A stretch of 64,000 nucleotides of DNA, taken from contig VZSE01015569.1 in assembly GCA_013398275.1 (NCBI GenBank), positions 434,001-498,000 on the forward strand, in the 5' to 3' direction. The translations under genes and the position numbers were made by a program. Positions 15,001 to 23,900 of this stretch are shown here, one piece after another. The notes under the pieces are model-generated. The model did no database searches, was not told where the DNA came from, and saw nothing but the letters and a program-made list of their open reading frames with translations. Numbering within the stretch: the first letter of the stretch is position 1; each line of letters starts with the position of its first letter. This stretch comes from Promerops cafer. Lineage: Eukaryota; Chordata; Aves; Passeriformes; Nectariniidae.

Positions 15001-15533
15001 AATAGCACAAGAGATAAATTTATTTCTGTTAACAGATCATGTTAAAAAAGACATGTACATGCAAAAAAAGAGAGAATACAGAACTAAGTACTAGTGAAAC
15101 TGTGCCACCCTAAAGCAATTGAATTCATGCAGTATATAATAATAACAGGACACCTTCAAAGGTGTGCTAAGCAACAAAAACAGGTCACACAGCGCACAGG
15201 GCTTCGGTCTCCGGCGGAAAAGGCGCGTCCAAAGCCTATCGGGGGAAAAACTGCGGAGCTGCTGGAGCAGCGGAAGACCAAAGAAGCCCCAAGCCAGGCC
15301 GAGGGAGCTGGCGGGACAGAGCAGAGCAGCGCTCTGGAAGTGCCGCACCATGTCCAGCCGCCTCGCAGCGGCCGCAGGCGACGGGAGGGACCCGAGGGTC
15401 CCCGCAGCCCCTGCGGGCTCCGCGCTCCCGATCTCGGGGACTCCCCAGGGCAGCTCCCCCTGCCCGAGAGCAGCCTGCCCTCCGCCACCCCGCGCGTCCC
15501 CAGCAGCACCTTCTTGCACAGGTAGATGAACAT
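1..15533 (-). CDS. WDR35: WDR35 (IFT121), 5' part of gene, exons 1-11 (partial, runs off left edge)
   Basis: WDR35/IFT121 is a subunit of the IFT-A complex. It works in retrograde intraflagellar transport and in delivery of membrane proteins into cilia. Eleven minus-strand exons encode about the first 418 of roughly 1,170 residues known for the family, covering the first WD40 propeller and part of the second. The match to human WDR35 is close throughout, for example SWEGGGLKIALAVD, GIHWYHGTQGY, FWDTKNNEKYVKYVK and LCNSIGTPLDPKYIDI. Exon phases agree from one exon to the next with no frameshift or stop. The exon following IDI is not found in positions 1-1,259, so the window ends inside intron 11. 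Introns hold no other gene that I can see. The promoter is a CpG island at about 15.2-15.7 kb, with a possible RFX X-box, fitting a ciliary gene. Confidence 0.97.
1260..1320 (-). CDS. WDR35: WDR35 exon 11
   Basis: It encodes YVLVLCNSIGTPLDPKYIDI, with a catacag acceptor and a gtaag donor (phase 0 in, 1 out). It joins directly to exon 10. The small optional exon present in one human isoform between these two is not seen in the intron. This is the last WDR35 exon in the window. Confidence 0.94.
4031..4216 (-). CDS. WDR35: WDR35 exon 10
   Basis: It encodes 62 codons, from WGYCSNTVVYAYTRADRP through FWDTKNNEKYVKYVK to LATKADENQPQ. The acceptor is ctggcag and the donor gtaaga (phase 0 both ends). 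Confidence 0.97.
6605..6655 (+). repeat. TA/CA-rich simple repeat
   Basis: An imperfect run of alternating purine and pyrimidine (atatatac, acacacac, tgtatgtgtgt) in a WDR35 intron. Confidence 0.7.
6741..6866 (-). CDS. WDR35: WDR35 exon 9
   Basis: It encodes HLHTLKVPGKQISS and SWEGGGLKIALAVD, ending FANIRPHYK. The acceptor is ccaag and the donor gtatgt (phase 0 both ends). Confidence 0.95.
7760..7827 (+). repeat. 34-bp tandem duplication in WDR35 intron 8
   Basis: Two adjacent 34-bp copies begin agtacctatttcgtg; they differ at one base (t/c). The copy is recent and lies in an intron with no visible role. Confidence 0.9.
8929..9074 (-). CDS. WDR35: WDR35 exon 8
   Basis: It encodes NPVLIDTG, IQWNSNGSILAVAG, AAAQDKDMN and VQFYTPFGE. 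Phase is 1 in, 0 out, with a gtaaaa donor. Confidence 0.95.
9171..9336 (-). CDS. WDR35: WDR35 exon 7
   Basis: It encodes VKMKLSCLANLTGAFSIAG, GIHWYHGTQGY and CLAVCYDNGRCQIM. The donor gtaggtac follows TAC A (phase 0 in, 1 out). Confidence 0.96.
10926..11059 (-). CDS. WDR35: WDR35 exon 6
   Basis: It encodes NRIWGKDLKG and LLFGMANGEIHIYDNQGNF. The acceptor is tgttccag and the donor gtaag (phase 1 in, 0 out). Confidence 0.96.
11275..11403 (-). CDS. WDR35: WDR35 exon 5
   Basis: It encodes SWYEEMINNRNKSVVR and SWNADGQKICIVYEDG, almost identical to the mammalian protein. Phase is 1 in and out, with a gtaag donor. Confidence 0.96.
12501..12593 (-). CDS. WDR35: WDR35 exon 4
   Basis: It encodes FVQVVTWNEQYQKL and TSDQNGLIIVWMLY, a WD40 blade ending in the VW dipeptide. 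Phase is 1 in and out, and the donor is gtattc. Confidence 0.95.
13930..14001 (-). CDS. WDR35: WDR35 exon 3
   Basis: It encodes DEAKIKGLLAPNN through TQTLEGHS, with a ttttttag acceptor and a gtaagtg donor (phase 1 in and out). Confidence 0.95.
14794..14911 (-). CDS. WDR35: WDR35 exon 2
   Basis: It encodes IAIPGNTRLKCISWNK through KVLKLETQT, with a tttttcag acceptor and a gtgaat donor (phase 0 in, phase 1 out). It forms the first WD40 blade. Confidence 0.95.
15510..15533 (-). CDS. WDR35: WDR35 exon 1 (coding part)
   Basis: This exon encodes MFIYLCKK, matching the family N-terminus. The start is the ATG at 15,533-15,531. The donor reads AAG|GTGCTG, a weak match to the consensus, but phase 0 fits exon 2 exactly. 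Confidence 0.85.
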
Positions 15534-15597
15534 CCCGGCGGAGCGCGGGAGCCGCCCGGGCCGGCCCTCACGGCAGCGCGGCCAAGCCGGCCCCCGC

Positions 15598-15611
15598 GTC
15601 CCCCTGGCAAC
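15598..15611 (+). promoter_or_regulatory. X-box-like (RFX) motif upstream of WDR35
   Basis: The motif GTCCCCCTGGCAAC has a perfect right half (GGCAAC), a 2-bp spacer and a left half (GTCCCC) with one mismatch to the RFX consensus GTNRCC. It lies 65-78 bp upstream of the ATG. RFX factors are known to drive intraflagellar transport genes, so the position makes sense. It is a motif match only. Confidence 0.4.
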
Positions 15612-15889
15612 CGCCGGCGGAAATGGCGCCGCTTCCGGGGGAGCGGCCGGGCGCCATTAACGGCTGTGCCCGCTGCGGCGCCGGGCCCGGGATTCCCGGG
15701 GCGGGGGCGTGAGGGCATCTCCCGGCCCAGGCGGGCTGGCGGCTCACCGCACGGGAATGGGAGTGCTCAGCTTGGTTAGAAAGCACTGCCAGTTCGTTAA
15801 TAAAGGTCACTCTGCTTTTACACGAAGAAAAGCCCCAATGTTTGTGAACCCCAGGTTGTCTGCGCCCGGTGTTTGTAGTGTAACTTCAA

Positions 15890-16180
15890 CATAGAATCGT
15901 AGAATGGTTTGGGTTAGAAGGGGCTTTAAAGACCATGTAGATCCCTTCCCTCTGCCATGGGCAAGGACACCTTCCAGTAGACCAGGCTGCTGAAAGCCCC
16001 ATCCAGCCTGGCCTTGAACACTTCCAGGGATGGGGCATCCACAGCTTCTCTGTGCCACAGTCTCACCACCCCCGTAGTAACGAATTTCTTCCTAATACAT
16101 AACCTAAACCTGCCCTCTTTCAGTTTAAAGGCATTCCTAATCAAAAAGGAAGGAGACTTAATCCATGGAACAGAGAGCAA
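15890..16180 (-). mobile_element. CR1 retroposon, 3' fragment, minus orientation
   Basis: The stretch starts agaatcgtagaatggtttgg and carries the typical avian CR1 tail in reverse: the trusted 3' end, then GCCCCATCCAGCCTGGCCTT-like and GGGATGGGGCATCCACAGC blocks. On the minus strand it translates to the end of the CR1 reverse-transcriptase ORF (for example EVFKARLDG). It is 5'-truncated, as is usual for CR1, and lies just upstream of the WDR35 promoter. Confidence 0.92.
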
Positions 16181-16312
16181 CTAACAAGCTCTCAGTGATG
16201 TTGAGGTATTAGAAAGATAAATTACTTGCCACTAATACTGCCATGTTAAAATTTTCAGCTGGACAAGTTTTGATAATCTCAGACATAGAGGGAGGTTAAT
16301 AAAGCTTGGGAA

Positions 16313-17204
16313 TGTGAAAAACGAGGTTCACTTCTGCTAAAATATAAAAGGTTTAATAAGAATAAAGACAATAGGAGACAGACATAAAGCAAATGGTTAA
16401 TATGGCCGGGTGCCTTGGCATTCAGCCAAGAAGCACACCTTAACTCCTGAGAAGCATTCCCTTATATATGCTTTTACTAATTCCCCCCTTCCTTTCATCC
16501 TGTAAATCAGCATTTTCTTATCTTGTTCTTTAAGTCTGCATCTTCTCATGTTGCTAGTCTGTGCATTCTTCTGATCAATAATTCTCTTCTCCTGTATTCA
16601 ACTGTCATTTCTATCCGGACAGATGGATCTCCTGTTTATTTTGTACTTCTCTGAGTTAGCAAAAGCTTTTCTTCACATCCTGCTATTTCTAAGCTTTGTC
16701 AGCAACAAAAGAAACTATATTCATATGATAAAAGTTTTTCAACATTATACATATAGTATTCACTTTAACATTAGTGAAAAGCCCATAATATAATACATAC
16801 TCATAACATATAGTTAGGGCTACATGCATTAACTTATACATTATTCAAACACTTCTTTGAGTTTGGGTGTGTTAGCTTATCATCAATAAATTTTGGGTGA
16901 CTTGTTTTCACACTCTCCTTGAGAAAAGTTATGTGTCTTCCTCCCCTCTTCTGGGCCTTTCCTCCCATCTGCTGTTCTGGTTTGTGTTACTGTTATCTTA
17001 CCACATAGATTAGTCAAGAAGAAGATAACCTTACGTATTTTAGTCACAAAGGACCCACACGGCTAGCCATACATACTTAACTTACGAGATTGCAAGCAAC
17101 CAAAATCATAATTTAAACTAGATTTAAATATTTATCAATAACATACAAATGCGAAAGCCAGTCTTATTTTATAGACTTATTTTATATTTATATAGTTTAT
17201 AACA
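16313..17204 (-). mobile_element. Solo LTR 1 (892 bp), gammaretrovirus-like, flanked by GGAA
   Basis: The element begins TGTGAAAAACGAGG and ends TTTATAACA, with short inverted ends TGT/ACA. It is flanked on both sides by the 4-bp duplication GGAA (16,309-16,312 and 17,205-17,208), as expected for a solo LTR left by recombination of a provirus. Read on the minus strand it has a TATATAAG box (16,461-16,468), then ATTAAA (16,352-16,357) and a short tail ending TTTTTCACA, an ordinary U3-R-U5 order. That sets the orientation as minus. It shares both ends with the LTR at 50,597-51,499, but not the centre. Confidence 0.88.
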
Positions 17205-17208
17205 GGAA

Positions 17209-17760
17209 GAAGGATGTTACACTTATAATGGACACAAAGCATGCAGAATTTATGGGCCACAAGGCCTACATTTGGCAGAACTCTCAAGATAAGAAAGAAA
17301 CTAATAACGTCAACTCTGCAACCGTGTGGAAATCAGCTCTGTCTGGGTAAAGGGCAATTCCAGCAGGGGCAGATTGTGACCACCAGACCCAAGAAACCCA
17401 CCAACCCAAAAGAAAAGAAAGACTGAGCACATGGACTAATTAGCATGAGAAGCAAGAGAATCATTAACCAACAGAAGGTAGAATACTAATTAATAAGAGA
17501 ACTATGTAACTCGTAGCACTATGTAACTCCAGCACCCATTGGCCTTTTGCAAGTATCTGCAAGTATCTGCAAGTATCTCCCCATCCAGGAGAAGGTAAGA
17601 GACTCAAAGATGCAACATATGAAAATAGACTGTATAAAGTAAGAAGAGGGGTTGATATAATATTGTGGAATTGGTATTGTGTAGTAGAATTTTGGAAAAC
17701 TCATACATGCTTAACAGTGACAAGTGGAGTGTATGAAATCATGGTTAAAAAACATTATTT
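17209..17760 (+). mobile_element. Probable 5' LTR/leader remnant of a decayed ERV
   Basis: This AT-rich block just upstream of the gag remnant holds short direct repeats: actatgtaact twice near 17,500, and aagtatctgc three times. It has LTR-like composition, a TATAAAG at about 17,634, and no other explanation. I see no clear primer-binding site. The call rests mainly on its position in front of gag. Confidence 0.4.
17549..17580 (+). repeat. 10-bp tandem repeat, three copies
   Basis: The unit aagtatctgc occurs three times in a row; the last copy is altered. It lies in the presumed LTR remnant. Confidence 0.85.
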
Positions 17761-17778
17761 TTTGGGTAGTTATGTGGA

Positions 17779-18400
17779 ATGGGGCAATCAGTTAAACCTT
17801 CTCCTTGCTCTCCATTAGGATGTATTTTGAATCATAGGGACAAGTTTGGTGGAGAACTTCTTACAAAGTGAAAGTTAAAAGAATACTGTACTCAATGGTG
17901 GCCAAAATATAAATTGGATGGTGATGAAAAGTGGCCAGAAATGGGAACATTAAATTATAATAACATACTACAACTGTTGTTTTGCAGAAGATTGGATAAG
18001 TGTGATAAAATCCTGTGTGTGGATTTATTTTTCTCATTAAGAAATGGCCATAAAACAGGAAAGAAATGCAGGTTATTGGTGTCTGATTCAAATGTGTTAA
18101 TGATGATGAAAGAGAAAAAGAAATTATTTTGTTGCTGTTGTGCTTGTAGTACAGGGAAAAGGTGTCTGAAAGTGGATAGTGAGGAAGAGGGTGTACAGTT
18201 GATGGTTTCTCTGAGAAAGAATCAGGATAGTGATAATTGGGACCAGGAAAGTACTGATGGTAAAAACTGGAGGAAGTGATGCATTTAGTCCAATTGTAGG
18301 TAGAATTCAGGCACATCAAAACCCTGTATATGTAAAAGTTCATTTTTCAACCACTGATTTGATACATTGGAAGGAATCTGCCAGGTTGTACTGAGAAATC
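17779..18400 (+). pseudogene. Degenerate retroviral gag remnant (matrix to start of capsid)
   Basis: An ATG at 17,779 opens a reading frame beginning MGQ, as in gammaretrovirus-like gag with its N-terminal myristoylation glycine. A TGA at 17,869-17,871 breaks it. The same frame then stays open to 18,279 and includes WPEMGTLNYNNILQL, typical of the matrix domain. After that stop, another frame shows VHFSTTDLIHWKES, a match to the start of the capsid domain, which soon meets a further stop. At least three lesions make it non-coding. Everything between here and the integrase tail is deleted. Confidence 0.8.
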
Positions 18401-18470
18401 CAGAAAAAATTGAAATTCTGTATGGTACACCACATAATGTGAATCTGACATGAAAAACTGACCAGATGAT

Positions 18471-18758
18471 GTGATAAGAGAGAAAGCTTTAATAGATTAT
18501 CTCTTGTCTTTAAATAAAACCCTGAGATTATTACACAGGTACTTCCTGTTTAGAACACCAGTCCCAATCAAGTCACCAATATATTCTGTCAAGCGTGGAG
18601 ATCAAGACTACCTGAAAACCTGGAAAGATACTCCACTAGCTGGGAAGTGGAAAGGACCTTGTCAGGTTCTGCTAACCACACACAGAGCCATGGAATTGAA
18701 AGGACTGAACTCATTAATTTGTTACACACAGACCAAAGGTATTCCTCCAACTTTGTGA
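18471..18758 (+). pseudogene. Retroviral integrase C-terminal fragment (pol remnant)
   Basis: A 95-codon open stretch includes VKRGDQDYLKTWKD and GKWKGPCQVLLTTH, the C-terminal DNA-binding portion of a gammaretrovirus-like integrase. The catalytic core and all upstream pol are missing. It follows the gag remnant within about 70 bp, so protease, reverse transcriptase and most of the integrase were lost in one or more deletions. I see no env segment after it. Confidence 0.85.
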
Positions 18759-18779
18759 TGGTCTTAACAGAAAGACTCC

Positions 18780-19052
18780 TGAAGCTGAAACTGACTCAGC
18801 ACTCATGAACTGCACATGGAAAAAAATACAATCTGTACTGCAATTTTATTGTATTCAGGGAGAAATTTTACTATATTTTTGTGTTTTACTAAGTTTAAAA
18901 AGTTTTTATAGGCAATGCACTTGATTTTTGGAACACCACTGAGCACCCAGGCCTGGGTGCACAACTCTGAAATAAACAATCAAGTCTCTTTTGAGTGTGT
19001 AATTATTGGCTTGTAGCACGCTGGATAATAAATCCAGTTTTTCTGAACAACA
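18780..19052 (+). mobile_element. Probable 3' LTR remnant of the same ERV
   Basis: After the integrase fragment comes an LTR-like tail: AATAAA at about 18,972 followed by caatcaagtctctttt, and an end at CTGAACAACA. Its plus orientation agrees with gag and integrase. The left border is not clear. Confidence 0.5.
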
Positions 19053-19059
19053 ATATATC

Positions 19060-20325
19060 CTATTTTAAACAAAGCATTTATATAATCTTGGAATTTTACG
19101 TGGTACTCAGAGAGTGAGGCAGGTAATTGCTCAGAGGAATTGAATGTAAATATTATCATTTGTAATACAAAATGAAGTTATGAATACTAGTGCATGAATC
19201 AAAGACTGCCTAGCTGACAGCTTGCAAGATACATCTGGCCTCCAGGACAATTTTCCAGTATCCTATAAAACTTTACATCTCATCTGACAACTGGCCTTAG
19301 TGCAAATAGGACTGATGTCATCCCCTTCCAATTGCCAAGAAGCTGTAAAGTCTTGCATTAGATTTACAACTTGTTTGTTCTAACCAATTACAGAGGCCAA
19401 GGCATACTTTTGGCTCTATAAATTCCTGTGTAATACCCGTGCCTAAGCAGAGGACATGAAAGTAAGCAAAGTAAAGTGCTGGATATAAAACTCCATGACT
19501 TGGAGAAATAAAAAAAAATATGCATGCACAGCACTTTGAGGAAGTAAGTGTAGCATAGCCAGGATGTCCCACGCTAACTTTAATTGTACTACAGCAAATT
19601 AATATCAGTACAGGGACACATCACAAAATACCAAGCACAGCCAAATCCAGCATTCTTGGAGGGTTTATAGTCTCATTTTTAGCCCTTGCAGCTGAAGCTG
19701 TGTCCCATTTTCACTTGTGCTATTTCGTGTTATATTCCAGCTTAACATTACTGTGTAGGCATACCTGGAGTCACACTCCCATGTGCAGTGAAGTGAACAT
19801 AACTGAACATGCTTGAATGTGGTATGTGCAGGGGGAGAAACAAGTACAGATGTTGTTTAATATGTCCTTGGCAAACCAGTTACCAGATATAATCTTTTAT
19901 GTAATTATATTGAAAGGGTCTACAAAATATGTGGGATTTTCCATTAAAAGAACCCCATCATTTTGACTCCTAATTTAAATAAAATTTCTAGAGTATCTGG
20001 ATGATTATAAATGCCAAGTGTATAAAATGACTGGATTCCTTTAATGACTAATTTTTTTTAATTGTTAGCTTGTGTGTTTTATCATAAAAGCCTGATTGAC
20101 ACAAGTAAAGCGTCAGTAAAGTCTGTGTAATGACAACAGGAATGACTGACTAATAAGTAAATCTTGCAGGATGAAAATATTAAATTGGAAGATGTCATTC
20201 ATTCTTCTACATTTTAAACATTATTAATACTTGAAATTACTGTTCAGTCTTTTATCTATATTTACAGTGATGTCTATGTTTTAAAATCAAATACTTCTTT
20301 TTCTAAACATGTGACTTGGGGCAGT
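19060..20325. other. Intergenic, nothing recognised
   Basis: This is AT-rich sequence between the ERV remnant and the MATN3 3' end. No convincing exon, RNA gene or repeat family was recognised on either strand. Confidence 0.6.
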
Positions 20326-20469
20326 ATTCTGTTTATTTCTTCCATTTATGCCTCCTTTATCTTTGAAGTTTTGTTTCCTTGGGTTTTTTAAACTCTGTAT
20401 TTTATAACAGATGTCCTTTAGGTTGAAAACAAAATAACTCCTAGCATCAATGTGCATATCATATTGTAT

Positions 20470-20475
20470 TTTATT
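20470..20475 (-). terminator. Candidate MATN3 polyadenylation signal
   Basis: AATAAA on the minus strand, about 430 bp past the stop. A second AATAAA at 20,332-20,337 is equally possible. Confidence 0.35.
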
Positions 20476-20901
20476 AAAATAAGTTACAAGATCCCAACTT
20501 ACTTTCCCAGTTAATTGAAAGAAGACATAGGCACATTTTTTCATTCTGCCTTGCCATTTCAAAGTTTTACATAATGTGATATACTGTATTCATTCTTTTT
20601 TTTTTCTGTATTTACTTTGAAGTAAGAGAATAAAAACCGCAGTTACTACAGAAAAGCAGTATCTGCAGTACAAACTCAAGCACAGCAGGTATGAGTAGCT
20701 TCATGGCTATAAAGTGACTGTACATGAAGATCCTCAGGGTCACTGTATTTTCAAGACTTTTGTCTTCCTGAAGTCTTCTTGACATTTGTCAATAATAAAC
20801 CAACTGCTGTTTTGTAAGCTGTGCAATGAAATAAAGCTTCCTGAAAACAATAAAAAGGCTTGATACTGAAAAATTATTTTAGAATCAAGCAAAATGATAG
20901 C

Positions 20902-20957
20902 TCAGACAATCTGCTGTCTGTCTTGATATGCCTGCAGCTTCTCAGACACTTCCTCTA
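20902..20957 (-). CDS. MATN3: MATN3 exon 8, coiled coil part 2 and stop
   Basis: The exon encodes EEVSEKLQAYQDRQQIV and a TGA stop at 20,902-20,904. It follows a U12-type acceptor: CCCTTAAC branch site, then 11 nt to CAC. The split codon T|TA gives leucine, keeping the heptads in register with exon 7. Confidence 0.9.
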
Positions 20958-23900
20958 GTGGTCAGTTGTTAAGGGCAATAAAATAGATGGCTATAAGGTT
21001 TGTTTTATTTACAGTCTTTCTCATTGCTGCATTTCCAAAAAACAGTCTGTTTTCTAGATGAGGTCAATACATGCTTGAAACAGAGATTTTCCAAACTTAT
21101 TAGAGCTCTGTCAAGATCTGGCATCTTCCCAAACAATCTCAACAACCCTAATTCCTTAGAAAGAGTTGGATCAGGTGATACCCAGAGATGAGGAACAGAA
21201 GGTGATTGTCTCTGCTGTGTTTTCCAGGTTGTCTCAAAAGGATGCTAGGGATAGAAATGGCCCTTTAACATTTAGAAATGGCCCAATAACTTTGAAAGAA
21301 AGCCTCGGTTCTTTGTAATAAAGTCTAATCCTAACTTAAACCCACAACATTTTCTTGCTTAGCATGAGCTCTTGGGGCAGAAAGATTGATCTCTGAAGGA
21401 CGTGCTACTAGTGAGATGACATTACAGGTTTCAATATCTTGCAGTTCAGTTTTATCTAATTAGATTCCCTAGAATTATACATTATAATCCAGGAAAATCA
21501 GAGTTCTTCCCCTTACTTTTCCCAGGCAGATAAACTAAACTCCAAGCACACTGCATGAAGAGGGATGTACAATTTGATCTCATAAAAATAACTTTAAATT
21601 CATTCAAAAACTGGGAAAGTCTTGTGTCCTTGGCAGAAGTGTTTACTTGACTTTAAGAAACTTTGGCAAACTGAAAAATTCTTGTATCTATCTAAATGAT
21701 GAGTTCATGTATAAAACTCACTGCTTTGCTCTCCTTTTTTTACATCTTAAATAGTCCACTCTTCCTTGATTTTGAAGCCCCAGGGATCGGGATGATAACC
21801 ACAGACATAATGCTCCTTTAAATCAATTCCTGTTTGAATAAGAGCACCTTTGACAGAAAAAGGCATTCAGTCTCAAAAATTTTCAGCAAAGAAAATCTGT
21901 GACAGTTGTTGGTAAATTGTAGCAGTGATCAACCACTCTCACTTCTAAAAATTATGCCTAGCTTGTCCAACTTCAGTTTCCAGTTATTAGTTCCTGCCAT
22001 GTCATCTGAGGGCATTTATTTCAGCATTCAGGCTTGCCGTGGTACGACAGAGTTCACCACTTTTTCTTTGTTTATTGGCTGGGGTTTTCTTTCTCTCCCA
22101 CGTGTTTGTGGAATGTCTAATCCGGGGGCTGACCACATTTCTCTTCCCGGCTGCAGACACGGCGCTGCAGCAAACGAAGCGGCAAATTCCACCACCAGCC
22201 GGTACCTCAGATCTCCTGCGGGCGCAAGGCTTGCCCAGAGCCTCCAGCCTCAGCACCCTGCCTTGCAGTCTCTCATGCTCCTGGATCCCCGGATACTACC
22301 GGGCTCACACATCTTCAGGGAAAGAATGTGCTTGAGAACCACTTGGGACAGTGCCTGCCTATGAGATGGGATGCGGAGGAATACCACAGCTAATGAGACT
22401 GTGGTCACACTGCCCGTGAAGTCGTGTCTAAAGTTTTGGGACATAACAGGAGGGCTCAAAACTGAGTGTTTGATGTAACAGCAAAAGCCAGCGAGAAGAA
22501 TTATAGGTAGAGCAGTGCTTGATGTTCAACATGGCAAATATAATCTAGGGGATGTGTGCATATGCATTTATTTTATCGATATCATGTTATTCTTCAATGA
22601 AATGTGAAAACAGTGGTGTTTGCAACAACCTATCTTTTTTCCATAATATTTCTGAAATCACTCAGAAAATAATTTCTCTTTTGAGGGATATTTCTTCCCT
22701 GGTTTATATCAAAACAGCTATCTCTAAAATACCAGGAAACTGCTGAATGCAGGTGATCATGTAAGAAAAAGGATATATTTTGTGGACAGAGCTTCAAGGC
22801 GTGAGGTCACTGAGTCCTGGAGAGCAACTATGGCTTCACACTTACAGAACTCTTCAGTTGTTACGAGACTGCTCGTTATGGCTTCTAAGAGAGAAAACAG
22901 CATTTAGTATATTTATTACAATTATTGAACATTTAAATCCCAAGAAAATGCTTGATCCCCTGGAAGGAGTAAAACCCATGCTGTGAGACTACAGCAAGCA
23001 CTGCAACCCAGGGCAGTTGGGAAGGAGGGGCAGCAGTGAACAGGGGCTGGTGTGTAGCCAGAGACCTGAGTGTCATAGTCCAGGACAGGCAAGAGAGAGC
23101 TCAACTCTAACCAAGAAGGAAGCAGAGCAGGCTGTTCCTCACCTGCCTACCTGGATCCTCCACACTCTTTCAATTAGACCATTACTGAGTGGAAAAAAAA
23201 AAAATAAAAGGGCCTGGCTGCAGAGACCAACCAGCCTCCCCATCAACTTTAATTGTGTCACCCCACAAGTACTCTTGGCTTCTAACATTTGCAATATGCA
23301 AGCATAGGAAGTATCTTTCTTGATTCAAGAGGATGGACACAAATCCATTCAAATGTCACATGAGTATAGATGGAGGGAATGACAACATTCAAAGAGGCCC
23401 AAGTGAATTTAAAGTCTAGCAGAAAGTCACAGCAGTCTAACTGGAGGACCCAGTATGACAGAGGAGTTACCAGTCTCTTCAGAAAGAGAAAGCAAGCATT
23501 GCTGCACTCCACAGTGCTTCCATTGAATCTGTTCCTAGGTCCTGACCTCAGTCTTCCAGTCTGACAGGGGAGCAGCCTCAGCCGTGCTCAAGAATTCCTT
23601 TTTCTCCATAATTCACAAAAAAACCAGCAATGATGACAATTTCAATACAGTATAATGATGTCTAGCATCAGTAGATGGCTGTGAGTTCTTAGCTGCATGA
23701 AAGGCAATTTAACCTCAGCTACACTGTAAAGTAAATAAGTTAAGGCTGCACAACTTTGCTGAAGGCTGAGAACCAATGTACGAACAGCTACTGCAGCCCA
23801 GGTACTATAGTGAGTTCACCATCCACATCTGAGACTGGAATAATAAGCTTCCAAAGGCAAAGCCTTCTTAAAAGAGAGCCTACAAATACATTTTCAATAA

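Larger units (their letters stand above)
15170..15735. promoter_or_regulatory. CpG island promoter of WDR35
   Basis: A sharp GC- and CpG-rich block, in contrast to the AT-rich surroundings, covers WDR35 exon 1, the start of intron 1 and about 200 bp upstream. It includes GCTTCCGGGG (15,631-15,640), which reads as an ETS-type CCGGAAGC site on the gene strand, and AAATGGCGCC next to it. No TATA box is seen. Confidence 0.75.

Noticed and set aside
15091..15718. Several overlapping open frames of 120-160 codons on both strands
   Set aside because: They lie in the CpG island of WDR35, where stops are rare by composition. Only the short MFIYLCKK exon is supported.
16313..18758. Solo LTR 1 as the 5' LTR of the neighbouring gag/integrase remnant
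   Set aside because: The LTR has its own GGAA duplication on both sides and reads on the minus strand, while the gag and integrase remnants read on the plus strand.
21906..22364. Open frames of about 100-150 codons inside the MATN3 AT-AC intron
   Set aside because: They have no homology that I recognise and are explained by a short GC-rich patch.
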